Notes: generated from the letters alone by a model not told the origin. Positions 6,982-15,495 are shown, numbered from the stretch's first letter. The stretch is 64,000 nt of DNA from Streptomyces megasporus (GCF_000718985.1 NZ_JODL01000005.1:1-64000), one strand, 5' to 3'. Program-made: numbers and translations.

Positions 6982-9048
6982 TCAGCGGACGCGACGGACT
7001 CCGCCCGCCCCGTCGATCGTCTCCTCGACCGTCCTTTCGCCCGCTCCCCCGGGGGCGCGCCCAGGGGCTCCCGCGCCGACCGGCCCCGGTGTCGGTGTCG
7101 GTGTCGGCGTCGGTGGAGGAACCGGCGCCGGTTCCTCCGCCGACGCCGCCATGCGCCCCACGGACCCGTACCGGGTCCAGACCCGGGTGATGCCGAAGCC
7201 CGCGACGACCACCGCCGCCCCTCCGACGGCGTCCAGCAGGTAGTGGTTGGCGGTGCCCATCACCACCACCGTGGTGAGCACCGGATAGAGCACGCCCAGC
7301 GTCCGCAGCCACACGTTCGAGGTGACGCGGACGACGACGACCGCGCACCACAGCGACCAGCCGACGTGCAGCGACGGCATCGCCGCGTACTGGTTGGAGA
7401 TCCCGGTCAGCACGCCGAAGTCGGGGTCGTCGAAGTCCTGCGGACCGTGCGCGGTGTCGATGTAGCCCAGGCCCGGCATCAGGCGCGGCGGCGCCAGCGG
7501 GTAGAGCCAGAAGCCGACCAGTCCCAGCAGCGTGGTGAAGGACAGCGCGGTGCGGGCCCAGCGGTAGGAGACGGGACGACGCGCGTACAGGACGGCGAGC
7601 AGGACGATGGGCACCAGGAAGTGCAGGCCGGCGTAGTAGGCGTTCATCACGTCCTCCAGCAGGCCCGCCCCCGCCACGGCGTGGTTGAGCCGGTGCTCCA
7701 CGTCCACCCCCAGCGCGCTCTCGATCGCGAGGATCTGCCGACCGTGCTCCTCGGCCCGTTCGCGCCCGTCGGGGGCCAGGGAGCGGATGAGGGAGTACAG
7801 CCAGTAGCCGACCCGGATGAGCAGCAGTTCCAGCAGCAGGTTGGGGCGGGCGAGCGGGCCGGAGCGCTCGGGCGCGTCCCACAGCGGCGAGGCGCGGGGG
7901 ACGAAGGGCAGGACGCAGGCCGCGAGCAGGGCCGCGATCAGCGGGGCGTTCTCGCCCAGCGGGGCGAGGAAGGCGATGTGGGGGACCAGCGCGGTGCCGT
8001 CGAGCGTCATCACCAGCACCACGAAGACCGGCCACACCAGGCGGTCCCCCGAGCGGCGGCCCACCCGGCCGACGGCGGCGAGCAGGATCCACAGTTGCTG
8101 GTGCTGCCAGGCCGCCGGCGAGACGGCGACCGCGACACAGCCGGCGAGGGCGGCGGCCAGCAGGAGTTGGCCGTCCCGCGCGTACCGGACCGCCCGCCGC
8201 AGACCGACCGCGGCCACCACCGCGGCCAGGGCCACGCACAGCGCGATCTCCCACGGGCCGGTCGCCCCGAGCCGGAGGAGCAGGCCGTGCAGGGACTGGT
8301 TGGCCCGCGCGTCGGCGGGCGCGCCGAGCCCGGCCCCGGCGACGTGGTGCACCCAGTACGTCCAGGAGTCGGACGGCATGGCCGCCCAGGCCGTCGCGGT
8401 GCAGCCGGCGAAGACCCCGCCCGAGACGGCCGCCGCGCGTCGCCTCCCCAGCGCCCACAGCAGCGGCGCGAAGAGCAGCACGGTGGGCTGGAGGGCCGCG
8501 GCCACGCCGACGGCGGCGCCCGCGCCGCGCGGCGAGCGGGCGGCGTACGGCAGGCCGCAGAGCACGAGCAGCACCGGGAGGATGCTGGTCTGCCCCAGGT
8601 GGAGGGTGTTGCGCACCGGTATGGACAGCACCAGCAGGCTGACGGCCACCGGCACGGCGATCGTCCGCGCGCGCCGGCCGGCCACGCCGGGCAGGGCTCT
8701 GACGGCCACCACGCCGAGGGCGACGACCAGCAGCAGGGTGCCGAAGGTCCACACGACGCCGAGGACCTGCTCGGCGGCGTTGGCCAACGGTTTGAGGACC
8801 AGGCCGGAGAACGGCGTCCCGGTGAACGTCCCGCCCTCGTAGAGCGGGCCGCTGACGTGGAGGACCCCGTGCTCGCCGAGCCACGTCTCGAGGTCGACGA
8901 GCCGCCGGCCCGGTGGCCTGCTCAGCACGGCGGCGGCCTGACGCGCGACCAGCGCCCCCGCCAGGAGCCAGAGAGCCACCAGCGTCATCCCGCCGCGCGC
9001 GCCCCACCGTGCGCCCCCCACCACCGCTTCGCGGCCGTCCGTGACCAT
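6982..9048 (-). CDS. Bifunctional glycosyltransferase 87 / PAP2 phosphatase fusion
   Basis: A 688-residue polytopic membrane protein. The N-terminal two thirds resemble GT87 polyprenyl-phosphate-mannose-dependent glycosyltransferases, with many hydrophobic helices and an early extracytoplasmic loop. The C-terminal third is a PAP2 phosphatase, seen in SNQYAAMPSLHVGWS and NHYLLDAVGG, whose His and Ser/Arg residues form the active site. The fusion would transfer a sugar from a lipid carrier and dephosphorylate lipid pyrophosphates in the same envelope pathway. An upstream GTG at 9093 is possible but has no ribosome binding site; the ATG at 9048 is preferred. A Pro/Thr-rich tail ends the protein. 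Confidence 0.85.
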   Translation of the reverse strand: MVTDGREAVVGGARWGARGGMTLVALWLLAGALVARQAAAVLSRPPGRRLVDLETWLGEHGVLHVSGPLYEGGTFTGTPFSGLVLKPLANAAEQVLGVVWTFGTLLLVVALGVVAVRALPGVAGRRARTIAVPVAVSLLVLSIPVRNTLHLGQTSILPVLLVLCGLPYAARSPRGAGAAVGVAAALQPTVLLFAPLLWALGRRRAAAVSGGVFAGCTATAWAAMPSDSWTYWVHHVAGAGLGAPADARANQSLHGLLLRLGATGPWEIALCVALAAVVAAVGLRRAVRYARDGQLLLAAALAGCVAVAVSPAAWQHQQLWILLAAVGRVGRRSGDRLVWPVFVVLVMTLDGTALVPHIAFLAPLGENAPLIAALLAACVLPFVPRASPLWDAPERSGPLARPNLLLELLLIRVGYWLYSLIRSLAPDGRERAEEHGRQILAIESALGVDVEHRLNHAVAGAGLLEDVMNAYYAGLHFLVPIVLLAVLYARRPVSYRWARTALSFTTLLGLVGFWLYPLAPPRLMPGLGYIDTAHGPQDFDDPDFGVLTGISNQYAAMPSLHVGWSLWCAVVVVRVTSNVWLRTLGVLYPVLTTVVVMGTANHYLLDAVGGAAVVVAGFGITRVWTRYGSVGRMAASAEEPAPVPPPTPTPTPTPGPVGAGAPGRAPGGAGERTVEETIDGAGGVRRVR

Positions 9049-9214
9049 TGCCCCCGAAACCCCCCATGTCCCTTTCCGCCCCGAAAGAGCCACGCGCGTG
9101 TGACGTCGACTCGAACGTGGATGCGGACATCATCGCCGAGAGGTCGGACGCCGGACACCGCCCGATCACCTGACCGGTGGGCCGCGTACGCCACCCCGAG
9201 CGGGGGAGGGCACG

Positions 9215-9544
9215 ATGGACGGCATGAGCATCGTGAAGATCAACGTCCTGACCGTCCCCTCCGAGCAGCGCGAAACCCTCGAACAGCGGTTCTCGTCTCG
9301 TGCGGGGGTGGTGGAGTCCTCGGACGGCTTCGAGTGGTTCGAGCTCCTCCGCCCGCTGGAGGGCACCGATCGCTACCTGGTCTACACCCGCTGGCGCGAC
9401 GAGGAGTCGTACCGGGCGTGGATGGAGGGGCCGATGAAGGCCGCCCACCAGGGCTCGGGCGGCGGACGGCCGGCGTCCTCCGGTTCGGAACTGTGGACCT
9501 TCGAGGTCGTTCAGCAGGCCGCGCCCAAGCCGAAGGCGGACTGA
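9215..9544 (+). CDS. Antibiotic-biosynthesis-monooxygenase (ABM) fold protein
   Basis: A 109-residue ferredoxin-like alpha+beta protein of the ABM/IsdG-like family, whose members oxidise small aromatics or degrade heme. Typical signs are the opening beta strand VKINVLTV, GFEWFELLRP, then YLVYTRWRDEESYRAW. The GGGGGAGGG box about six bases before 9215 supports that ATG; a second ATG at 9224 is also possible. It stands alone between divergent and convergent neighbours, so no pathway can be assigned. It should not be read as evidence for an antibiotic cluster. Confidence 0.8.
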   Translation: MDGMSIVKINVLTVPSEQRETLEQRFSSRAGVVESSDGFEWFELLRPLEGTDRYLVYTRWRDEESYRAWMEGPMKAAHQGSGGGRPASSGSELWTFEVVQQAAPKPKAD

Positions 9545-9671
9545 ACCGTCCGGCGGTGATCCGGCCCGTCCGGCGCCGGGCATCCGGTGTCGGACGGGCT
9601 CCGCCGCGCCCCGGCGGCGTGGGGGCACGCACGGGCCGCGACCGACGGTCGGGTCGGTCCCCGGCGCCTCC

Positions 9672-11717
9672 CTAGATCTCCACCCGCCTCGTGGCCGGGC
9701 GCGGGCACTCCCGCTCCGTGCCGCCCGTCTCCTCGTTGAGCCGGCGCACGAGTTCGGTGAGGTCGGTGGGGCGGTCGGGGGTCCACCAGTCGCCGAGCAG
9801 TTCGGCCAGGCACTCCTCGCGGGCCGCCGCCAGTCGGTCGGCCACTTCCCGGCCCCGGTCGGTGGGGACCAGGGGCAGGCCCTCGCGCACGGCCAGGCCG
9901 CGTTCCTCCAGTTCACGGGCCGCTTCCAGGGTCACCTCCAGCGGCACGGCGCCGCGGTCGGCCAGCAGGGCGGGTTCGACGGAGCCGTAGCGGTGGATGC
10001 GCAGCATCATCCAGCAGGACGCGGGCCTCAGATCCGTCCCGGCCCGTTCGTCGACGCGCCGGTAGAGGTCGCGCCTGCCCTCACGGGAGCCCAGGAGCGA
10101 CAGGGCGCGGGCGACCTCGTCGCGGGAGGAGCGCTCCACCGGGTTGGGCGGGACGACCTCGCTGCCCTCGGGGGACCTGACGCTGTCCCGCAGGGGGTCC
10201 TCCCGGAGGAACCAGGACAGGACGAAGGCCGCCAGCACCACGGGCACCGCCCACAGGAAGACGTCGGTGATGGAGGAGGAGTAGACGCCCAGGACGCCCT
10301 CCCGGACTTCCGGGGGAAGCGCGCCGACCGCGCGCGGGTCGGCCCGCAGCCCCTCCGCGTCGACCCCGGGCGGCAGTGCCCGCCCCCGCAGGGCGTCGGC
10401 CATCCGGTCGGCCAGGACGTTCGCGAAGATCGCGCCGAAGACGGAGACGCCGACCGAGGCGCCGATGGAGCGGAAGAAGGTGGCGCCCGCGGTGGCCACG
10501 CCCAGGTGCGCGTAGGGCACGGCGTTCTGCACGGCCAGGATCAGCACCTGCATCACCAGGCCCAGGCCCAGGCCGAAGACGAGGAAGGCGCCGCTCATCT
10601 GCCAGGTGTCGCTGTTCCCGTCGAGGTTGTGGAGCAGCAGCAGGCCGATCGCGGTGACGGCGGTGCCCACCACGGGGAAGACCTTCCAGCGGCCGGTGCG
10701 GCTGATGATCTGTCCGGAACCGGTCGAGGAGGCCAGCACGCCCAGCACCATGGGCAGCAGGTGCACACCGGACATGGTGGGCGAGATCCCGTGGACGACC
10801 TGGAGGAAGGTCGGCAGGTAGGTCATCGCGCCGAACAGGGCGAAGCCGACGACGAAGCCGATGGCCGAGCAGATCGTGAAGGTGCGCACCCGGAACAGGC
10901 CGAGCGGCAGGACGGGTTCGGCGGCCCGCCGCTCGACGAGGACGAAGCCGGTCAGCGCGAGGACGCCGAGCGCGGCCAGGCCGAGGACCTGCGTCGACGC
11001 CCACTCCCAGGTGGTGCCGCCGAGCGAGGTGATCAGCACCGTGCAGGTGGCGACCGCGGCGATCAGCAGGATGCCCGCGTAGTCGACGCGGTGCCTCTCG
11101 CGGCGGACCGGCACGCGCAGGGCGACGGCGATGACGGCGAGGGCCACCACGCCCACCGGAAGGTTGACGTAGAAGACCCAGCGCCAGTTCAGGTGCTCCG
11201 TGAACAGCCCGCCGAGCAGGGGTCCCAGCACGCTGGTGGCGGCGAAGACTCCGCCGAACGCGCCCTGGTAGCGGCCTCGGTCGCGGGGCGGGACGATGTC
11301 GCCGACGATCGCCATCGACAGCACCATCATGCCGCCGCCGCCCAGGCCCTGGACGGCTCGGAAGGCGATCAGCTCGGCCATCGTCCGCGCGATTCCGCAC
11401 AGCACCGAACCGACCAGGAAGATGACGATCGCGCCCTGGTAGAGCCGTTTGCGCCCGTACTGGTCGCCGAGTTTGCCCCACAGCGGGGTCGCGGCGGTGG
11501 AGGCCAGCAGGTAGGCGGTGACCACCCAGGAGAGGTGTTCCAGGCCGCCCAGGTCACTGGCGATCGTGGGGAGCGCGGTGGCGACGATCGTCTGGTCGAG
11601 GGCGCCCAGCAGCAGGCCCAGCAGCAGGGCTCCGATCGCCGGCCACACGGCGCGGCGCGGTCGGTCGGTTCCCTGTTCGGTGGGCGGGGCACCGGCGGCC
11701 GGTGCGTGCCGCGTCAT
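9672..11717 (-). CDS. DHA2-family MFS drug efflux transporter with C-terminal winged-helix extension
   Basis: A 681-residue EmrB/QacA-type proton antiporter with about 14 membrane helices. Family signs are LDQTIVATALPTIASDLGG in the first helix region and WRWVFYVNLPVG in the middle. After the last helix a soluble extension of about 150 residues (from VERSSRDEV onward) looks like a MarR-type winged helix, with RDLYRRVDER and LVPTDRGREVADRL. The start at 11717 is supported by GGAGG seven bases upstream. It is divergent from the next gene over a 245-base gap. The substrate is unknown; the tail could sense the substrate or simply be regulatory. Confidence 0.88.
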   Translation of the reverse strand: MTRHAPAAGAPPTEQGTDRPRRAVWPAIGALLLGLLLGALDQTIVATALPTIASDLGGLEHLSWVVTAYLLASTAATPLWGKLGDQYGRKRLYQGAIVIFLVGSVLCGIARTMAELIAFRAVQGLGGGGMMVLSMAIVGDIVPPRDRGRYQGAFGGVFAATSVLGPLLGGLFTEHLNWRWVFYVNLPVGVVALAVIAVALRVPVRRERHRVDYAGILLIAAVATCTVLITSLGGTTWEWASTQVLGLAALGVLALTGFVLVERRAAEPVLPLGLFRVRTFTICSAIGFVVGFALFGAMTYLPTFLQVVHGISPTMSGVHLLPMVLGVLASSTGSGQIISRTGRWKVFPVVGTAVTAIGLLLLHNLDGNSDTWQMSGAFLVFGLGLGLVMQVLILAVQNAVPYAHLGVATAGATFFRSIGASVGVSVFGAIFANVLADRMADALRGRALPPGVDAEGLRADPRAVGALPPEVREGVLGVYSSSITDVFLWAVPVVLAAFVLSWFLREDPLRDSVRSPEGSEVVPPNPVERSSRDEVARALSLLGSREGRRDLYRRVDERAGTDLRPASCWMMLRIHRYGSVEPALLADRGAVPLEVTLEAARELEERGLAVREGLPLVPTDRGREVADRLAAAREECLAELLGDWWTPDRPTDLTELVRRLNEETGGTERECPRPATRRVEI

Positions 11718-11850
11718 GGACAACCTCCTCGCCGACGCGCGGACCCGCCTCGCGGTCCCGCGGCGCGGCCCGTGTCGGGTTCCGTCCGTGGCGGGTGCCC
11801 CGGGATCGCCGTGCCAAGCAAGGTCGTCGCGATCGTCTCGACCGCGGAGG

Positions 11851-11880
11851 CGGGGCGAGGCGGGGCGAGGCGGGGCGAGA
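11851..11880. repeat. 10-bp tandem repeat in a divergent promoter region
   Basis: Three consecutive copies of CGGGGCGAGG (the last ends in A) lie in the 245-base gap between the divergent efflux pump and the peptidoglycan-binding protein gene, with related sequence just downstream. They may be a regulator binding array or a neutral GC expansion. Confidence 0.7.
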
Positions 11881-11962
11881 CAGGGCGGGGCACGTCGAGC
11901 ATCGAGCGGCCGGAGGGGCATCGAGTAACCTCTGTGACATTTCTGAGGGAGGGGAGCCCACA

Positions 11963-12862
11963 GTGGCGGACACACCCATCTGCCCGATATGTCAGAGGCC
12001 TGCCGACGCCTCCGGCCGGGCGACCTGCCGGTGCGCCGACGTGGAGGTGCTGCCGCGTCCGGCGGCGCGGCCGGACGACGGTCCGGACCCGGCCGACGTG
12101 GCGATGTTCGAGAAGGCCGGACGTCCGGACGGCGGCACGTCCGCCCCGTCCGACACGTCCCCCCTGCCGGTCGTGGCGGACGAGCCTCCCCGACGCCGTG
12201 TGCGGCGGGGTCTGGTGCTCGCGGTGGGTGGCACCGCGTTGGCCGTGGTCGGCTCCGGCGTGCTGATCGCCGGGATGTTCACGCAGGGCGACGACCCCTT
12301 CGACGAGGCGCGGTTCGGGGATCGGGGCGGGGCGCCGACCCTGTTGCTGCCCACCGGGGAGGCCGAGGGGGCGGCCGAGACGGGCGCCGGCACCACCGCG
12401 TCGGCCGCCCCCTCGGCGTCGCCCTCCCCCTCCTCGTCCGCGAGCCCGTCGCGGAGTCCCTCCCCGTCCTCCTCCACCTCCGGCGCCCCGTCCGCCCGCC
12501 CGGAGCCAGGGGAGGGCGACGCGCGGCCGTCCTCCTCCGCCGACGCCCCGGGGCAAGGCGGCCGGGACGGCCGCGGAGGCTGGGGCGACGGGGGCGAGCG
12601 CGGCGACGGGGACCGGTGGGGCGACGGCGGACGGTCGGCCGTGCTGCGCGAGGGGGACACCGGCCCGGAGGTCGCGGAGCTGCAGTACCGGCTGCGCCAG
12701 ACGTACGCCTACCGCGGCGACGTGGACGGCAGGTACGACGGCGACGTCCGCGAGGGCGTGGCCACGTTCCAGACGTGGTACGGGGTGCGGGGCGATCCGG
12801 AGGGCGTCTACGGACCGAACACCCGCCGGGCGTTGGAGGGCGCCACCGGGGGAGGGCGTTGA
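11963..12862 (+). CDS. Membrane-anchored peptidoglycan-binding protein with N-terminal Cys cluster
   Basis: A 299-residue protein. Cys7, Cys10, Cys22 and Cys24 form a probable zinc knuckle in the cytoplasm. One membrane helix follows at about residues 78-103, then a long Ser/Pro-rich and Gly/Asp-rich wall-spanning linker. The C-terminal PG_binding_1 domain has the pattern LREGDTGPEVAELQYRL and DGRYDGDVREGVATFQ. The topology suggests a link between the wall and an intracellular event. The GTG start follows a GAGGGAGGGG box. The gene is divergent from the efflux pump. No catalytic domain is present. Confidence 0.85.
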   Translation: MADTPICPICQRPADASGRATCRCADVEVLPRPAARPDDGPDPADVAMFEKAGRPDGGTSAPSDTSPLPVVADEPPRRRVRRGLVLAVGGTALAVVGSGVLIAGMFTQGDDPFDEARFGDRGGAPTLLLPTGEAEGAAETGAGTTASAAPSASPSPSSSASPSRSPSPSSSTSGAPSARPEPGEGDARPSSSADAPGQGGRDGRGGWGDGGERGDGDRWGDGGRSAVLREGDTGPEVAELQYRLRQTYAYRGDVDGRYDGDVREGVATFQTWYGVRGDPEGVYGPNTRRALEGATGGGR

Positions 12863-12908
12863 GGGACCCCCGGAGTGGCGCGAGCGCGAACGATTTTGTA
12901 TCGTGAAG

Positions 12909-12980
12909 GAACAAAGTGGTTCCGCCCGTTCCCCGTGCTCGTCACGGAATCCCTGACCGGCGGGCGGATCCACTTCGTTC
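12909..12980. other. Long imperfect inverted repeat in the 5' region of the HAD gene
   Basis: Arms 12909-12928 and 12961-12980 match at 18 of 20 positions around a 32-base spacer. It starts 47 bases after the stop of the peptidoglycan-binding gene and ends 31 bases before the HAD start. It could be a read-through-controlling RNA hairpin, a terminator or a dimeric operator. Confidence 0.6.
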
Positions 12981-13011
12981 TCTTCCGTCCCCGCCCGTTG
13001 GAGCCCTCCCC

Positions 13012-13698
13012 ATGTCGTCCGAGCCCACCGCCACCGCCGCCGTCCTGACGGCCCGCGCCGTGCTGCTGGACATGGACGGCACCCTGGTCGACTCCGACGC
13101 CGCCGTCGAGCGCGTCTGGCGCGCCTGGGCCGCCGAGCACGGCCTGGACGGGGACGAGGTCATGAGGGTGGCGCACGGGCGCCAGGGCTACGCCACGATG
13201 GCCGAGCTGCTGCCCGACCGGCCGATGGAGGTCAACATCGCCGAGAACCGGCGGCTCCTCGAACGGGAGACCGCCGACACCGAGGGCGTCGTGCCGGTGC
13301 CGGGCGCCCCCGCCTTCCTGGCCGCGCTCGCCGATGTCCCGCACGCCCTGGTGACCTCGGCGAACGTCCCCCTGGCCGACGCCCGCATGGCGGCGGCGGG
13401 GCTGCGGATGCCGCGGGTGCGGATCACCGCCGAATCGGTCGGCGCGAGCAAGCCGCACCCGGAGGGCTTCCTCAAGGCCGCCGCCGAACTGGGCTTCGCG
13501 CCCGAGGAGTGCGTCGTCTTCGAGGACTCCGCGGCGGGTGTCGCGGCGGGCCGCGCGGCCGGCATGCGGGTGGTCGGCGTCGGGCCCCGGGCCGCGGCCT
13601 TCTCCCCCACCGTCCACGCGCCGACGCTGGAGTGCGTCCGCGTCGAACCAGGGGACGACGGCGCCGTGCGGCTGCGCGTCGCCCCCGAGGCCGGCTGA
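13012..13698 (+). CDS. HAD-superfamily IA phosphatase (sugar-phosphatase type)
   Basis: A 228-residue hydrolase with DMDGTLVDSD (nucleophile Asp and general acid Asp in motif I), LVTSANVP (motif II Ser), the Lys of SKPHPEGF (motif III) and FEDSAAGVAAGRAAG (motif IV). The cap is the small helical type 1. It probably dephosphorylates a sugar phosphate such as a 2-deoxysugar or glycerol phosphate. The ATG at 13012 gives a normal N-terminus; an upstream in-frame start at 12916 would fall inside the inverted repeat and is rejected. It is monocistronic and convergent with the Mn exporter gene. Confidence 0.85.
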   Translation: MSSEPTATAAVLTARAVLLDMDGTLVDSDAAVERVWRAWAAEHGLDGDEVMRVAHGRQGYATMAELLPDRPMEVNIAENRRLLERETADTEGVVPVPGAPAFLAALADVPHALVTSANVPLADARMAAAGLRMPRVRITAESVGASKPHPEGFLKAAAELGFAPEECVVFEDSAAGVAAGRAAGMRVVGVGPRAAAFSPTVHAPTLECVRVEPGDDGAVRLRVAPEAG

Positions 13699-13716
13699 GG
13701 CACGGCCCCCAGAACA

Positions 13717-13812
13717 CACGCCCCTCTTCCGGAGTCCTACCTCCCCGCCGGCTCCGGAGGAGGGGCGTGGCCGTGTCCGCCCGCCCGCATCGGACGGGTG
13801 GGCGGACACGGC
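13717..13812. terminator. Two tandem hairpins between convergent genes
   Basis: Hairpin 1 has arms 13717-13734 and 13752-13769 (17 of 18 paired). Hairpin 2 has arms 13770-13787 and 13795-13812 (17 Watson-Crick pairs plus one GU). Together they separate the HAD gene from the GDT1-like gene and should stop transcription from both sides. Confidence 0.85.
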
Positions 13813-13822
13813 GACCGGACGG

Positions 13823-14404
13823 TCAGGCGGTCAGCGCCTCGTGGAAGCTGAGCCCGGCCAGGACGAGCATCACGCAGGCCGCGATCCGGGAGATCAACTT
13901 CAGCGGCACGCGGCGCATCAGCGCCCGCCCGCCCAGGATGCCGATGGCCGCGACCGCCCACAGGGCGAGCACCGCGCCGAGGCCGACCGAGAGCGGGTCC
14001 TCGTAGCGGGCCGCGAGGTTGGCCGTCATGATCTGGGTGAGGTCGCCGAACTCGGCGACCATGATCAACGTGAATCCGCTGCCCGCCACCTTCCAGAAGG
14101 ACTGGTCCTTGGGCTCGCCGATCTCCTCCTCACCGTCGTCCTTCTTCAACAGCAGCACCAGCGCGCCCGCCAGGAACAGCACGCCGGTGACGCCTTGGAC
14201 CAGCCGCTGCGGGAGGAGGGTGAGCACGCTGCCCGCGGCGACGGCGAGCGTGACGTGGACCGCGAAGGCGGCGGCGACGCCCGCGAAGACGTAGGAGGCG
14301 CGGTAGCGGGTGCCGAGCACCAGTCCGGCCAGCGCCGTCTTGTCGGGCAGTTCGGCCAGGAAGACGACGCCGAAGGTGACGGCGGCGACGGTGAGACTGA
14401 ACAC
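13823..14404 (-). CDS. TMEM165/GDT1 (UPF0016) family cation exporter, probably Mn2+
   Basis: A 193-residue membrane protein with six predicted helices in two inverted repeats. The family motifs are ELPDKTALAGL in the first half and EFGDLTQIMTAN in the second, each with the acidic residue that binds Mn2+ or Ca2+. The GTG start at 14404 follows GAGGAA about nine bases upstream. Starting further up would add a hydrophilic stretch that is not part of the family. The yybP-ykoY riboswitch directly upstream supports a manganese efflux role. Confidence 0.88.
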   Translation of the reverse strand: MFSLTVAAVTFGVVFLAELPDKTALAGLVLGTRYRASYVFAGVAAAFAVHVTLAVAAGSVLTLLPQRLVQGVTGVLFLAGALVLLLKKDDGEEEIGEPKDQSFWKVAGSGFTLIMVAEFGDLTQIMTANLAARYEDPLSVGLGAVLALWAVAAIGILGGRALMRRVPLKLISRIAACVMLVLAGLSFHEALTA

Positions 14405-14504
14405 GGAAAAGGATTCCTCGTCGATATCGGGCCGCCCTGCCGAGGGGCCCACCGGGGAGCGGACACACTTCGGCACGGCAGCGTCATGGACATGCGGTCA
14501 CGAG

Positions 14505-14622
14505 CTGCGGCCGAAGGTCTCGCCGGCACGGTGCGCGAGCACCGGCCCCGGGCGCCGGGTCGGTCCGTCGAGGACGGGCCGACCAGTGTGTCGACGGTCC
14601 GGCGGAAGGCTACTCCCCTTCA
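14505..14622 (-). promoter_or_regulatory. yybP-ykoY Mn2+ riboswitch
   Basis: Read on the minus strand, the sequence begins with AAGGGGAGTAGCC at 14619-14607, continues with CCGGACCGTCGACACACTGG and, after a variable GC-rich arm, reaches GGCGAGACCTTCGG near 14524-14511. These are the conserved elements of the yybP-ykoY aptamer: the GGGGAGUAG strand, the UC(A)ACAC segment and the GACCUU strand. The expression platform would lie at about 14405-14504. The aptamer starts exactly at the stop codon of the upstream permease gene. High Mn2+ is expected to turn on the exporter. Confidence 0.85.
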
Positions 14623-15495
14623 GTCACCCGACAGCCTACGCGATGCCTCCGGAGGGCGGCCGGCCGCCCTCCGGAGGCCGCTCTCCTCGCCGTCCTCTCC
14701 AGCGTCCCGGTGCAGCCGTCCGCGCGCGATCAGCTCCAGCGCCACGGCGACCGCGACCACTTCCACCAGCAGCAGCGCGACCAGCACGAAGAGCTGGACG
14801 GCCCCGGCCTGCACCGGCGAGGCGCCGCCCAGCAGCATGCCGACGAAGGCCCCCGGCAGGGTGACCAGTCCCACGGTGCGGGTCTGGTCCAGGACGGGGA
14901 TCAGGGCGCCGGAGGCCGCCGCGCGGGCGATCTCCATGCGGGCGTCGCGCTCCGGGAAGCCCAGCGCCAGCCCGGCCTCCACCTCGCCGTGGCGGGTTCG
15001 CAGCTCGTCCAGGGCACGGCGTCCGGCGAGCGTGCTCGCGGTGAGCGCGCCGCCGATGAGGATGCCGGTGACGGGGATCAGCGTGATGCCCTCCAGCGGG
15101 ACGAGTCCGGTGAGCAGCAGCGCGAGCACCACCGGCACCACCCCCGCGGCGATGGGGAGGCCCGCCCACCACCAGGTGCGGTTGTGGGTGACGCGCCGGC
15201 CCGCGGTCCGCGTCGCCACCGCGTACATCAGGACGAGGAAGGTCAGCAGGGTGGGCACCGCGCCGACGACCCAGCCGATCACCCAGGAGACGGCGGCGAG
15301 TTGGACGGCGGCGCGCGCCCCGGCCGTGAGGACGGAGCGCGCGTAGCCGTGCCCCCGGTCCGGGGCCAGGTGGGCGAGCGCGGCGACTCCCGCGGCGACC
15401 AGGAGGAAGACGGCGAGGACGACGCCGAGGGCGGGGGTGACGGGCAGCAGGGTGTCGGCTGCCCGGTACGGCGCGACGGGGGGTGCGGCTGACAC
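14620..15495 (-). CDS. UPF0014 (FetB/YbbM-type) ABC permease
   Basis: A 291-residue integral membrane protein of the UPF0014 family, whose E. coli member FetB works with an ATPase in iron export. Seven or so helices are visible. The conserved central part includes RRVTHNRTWWWAG, GALTASTLAGRRALDELR and LDQTRTVGLVTLPGAFVGMLLGG. No partner ATPase gene is adjacent, so the ATPase must be encoded elsewhere. The start is a GTG at 15495. Its location just upstream of the Mn riboswitch and exporter hints at a shared metal-stress context, but the two genes may have separate promoters. Confidence 0.82.
   Translation of the reverse strand: MSAAPPVAPYRAADTLLPVTPALGVVLAVFLLVAAGVAALAHLAPDRGHGYARSVLTAGARAAVQLAAVSWVIGWVVGAVPTLLTFLVLMYAVATRTAGRRVTHNRTWWWAGLPIAAGVVPVVLALLLTGLVPLEGITLIPVTGILIGGALTASTLAGRRALDELRTRHGEVEAGLALGFPERDARMEIARAAASGALIPVLDQTRTVGLVTLPGAFVGMLLGGASPVQAGAVQLFVLVALLLVEVVAVAVALELIARGRLHRDAGEDGEESGLRRAAGRPPEASRRLSGD

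Noticed and set aside
9215..9544. Evidence for an antibiotic biosynthesis cluster
   Set aside because: The ABM-fold protein stands alone, and no PKS, NRPS, terpene synthase or RiPP genes occur in the window.
5822..9916. A reading frame of more than 1,300 codons on the minus strand
   Set aside because: It runs antisense to or out of frame with well-supported genes, has Arg/Pro/Gly-rich low-complexity translation, and exists only because GC-rich DNA has few stops. Similar shadows occur throughout the window.
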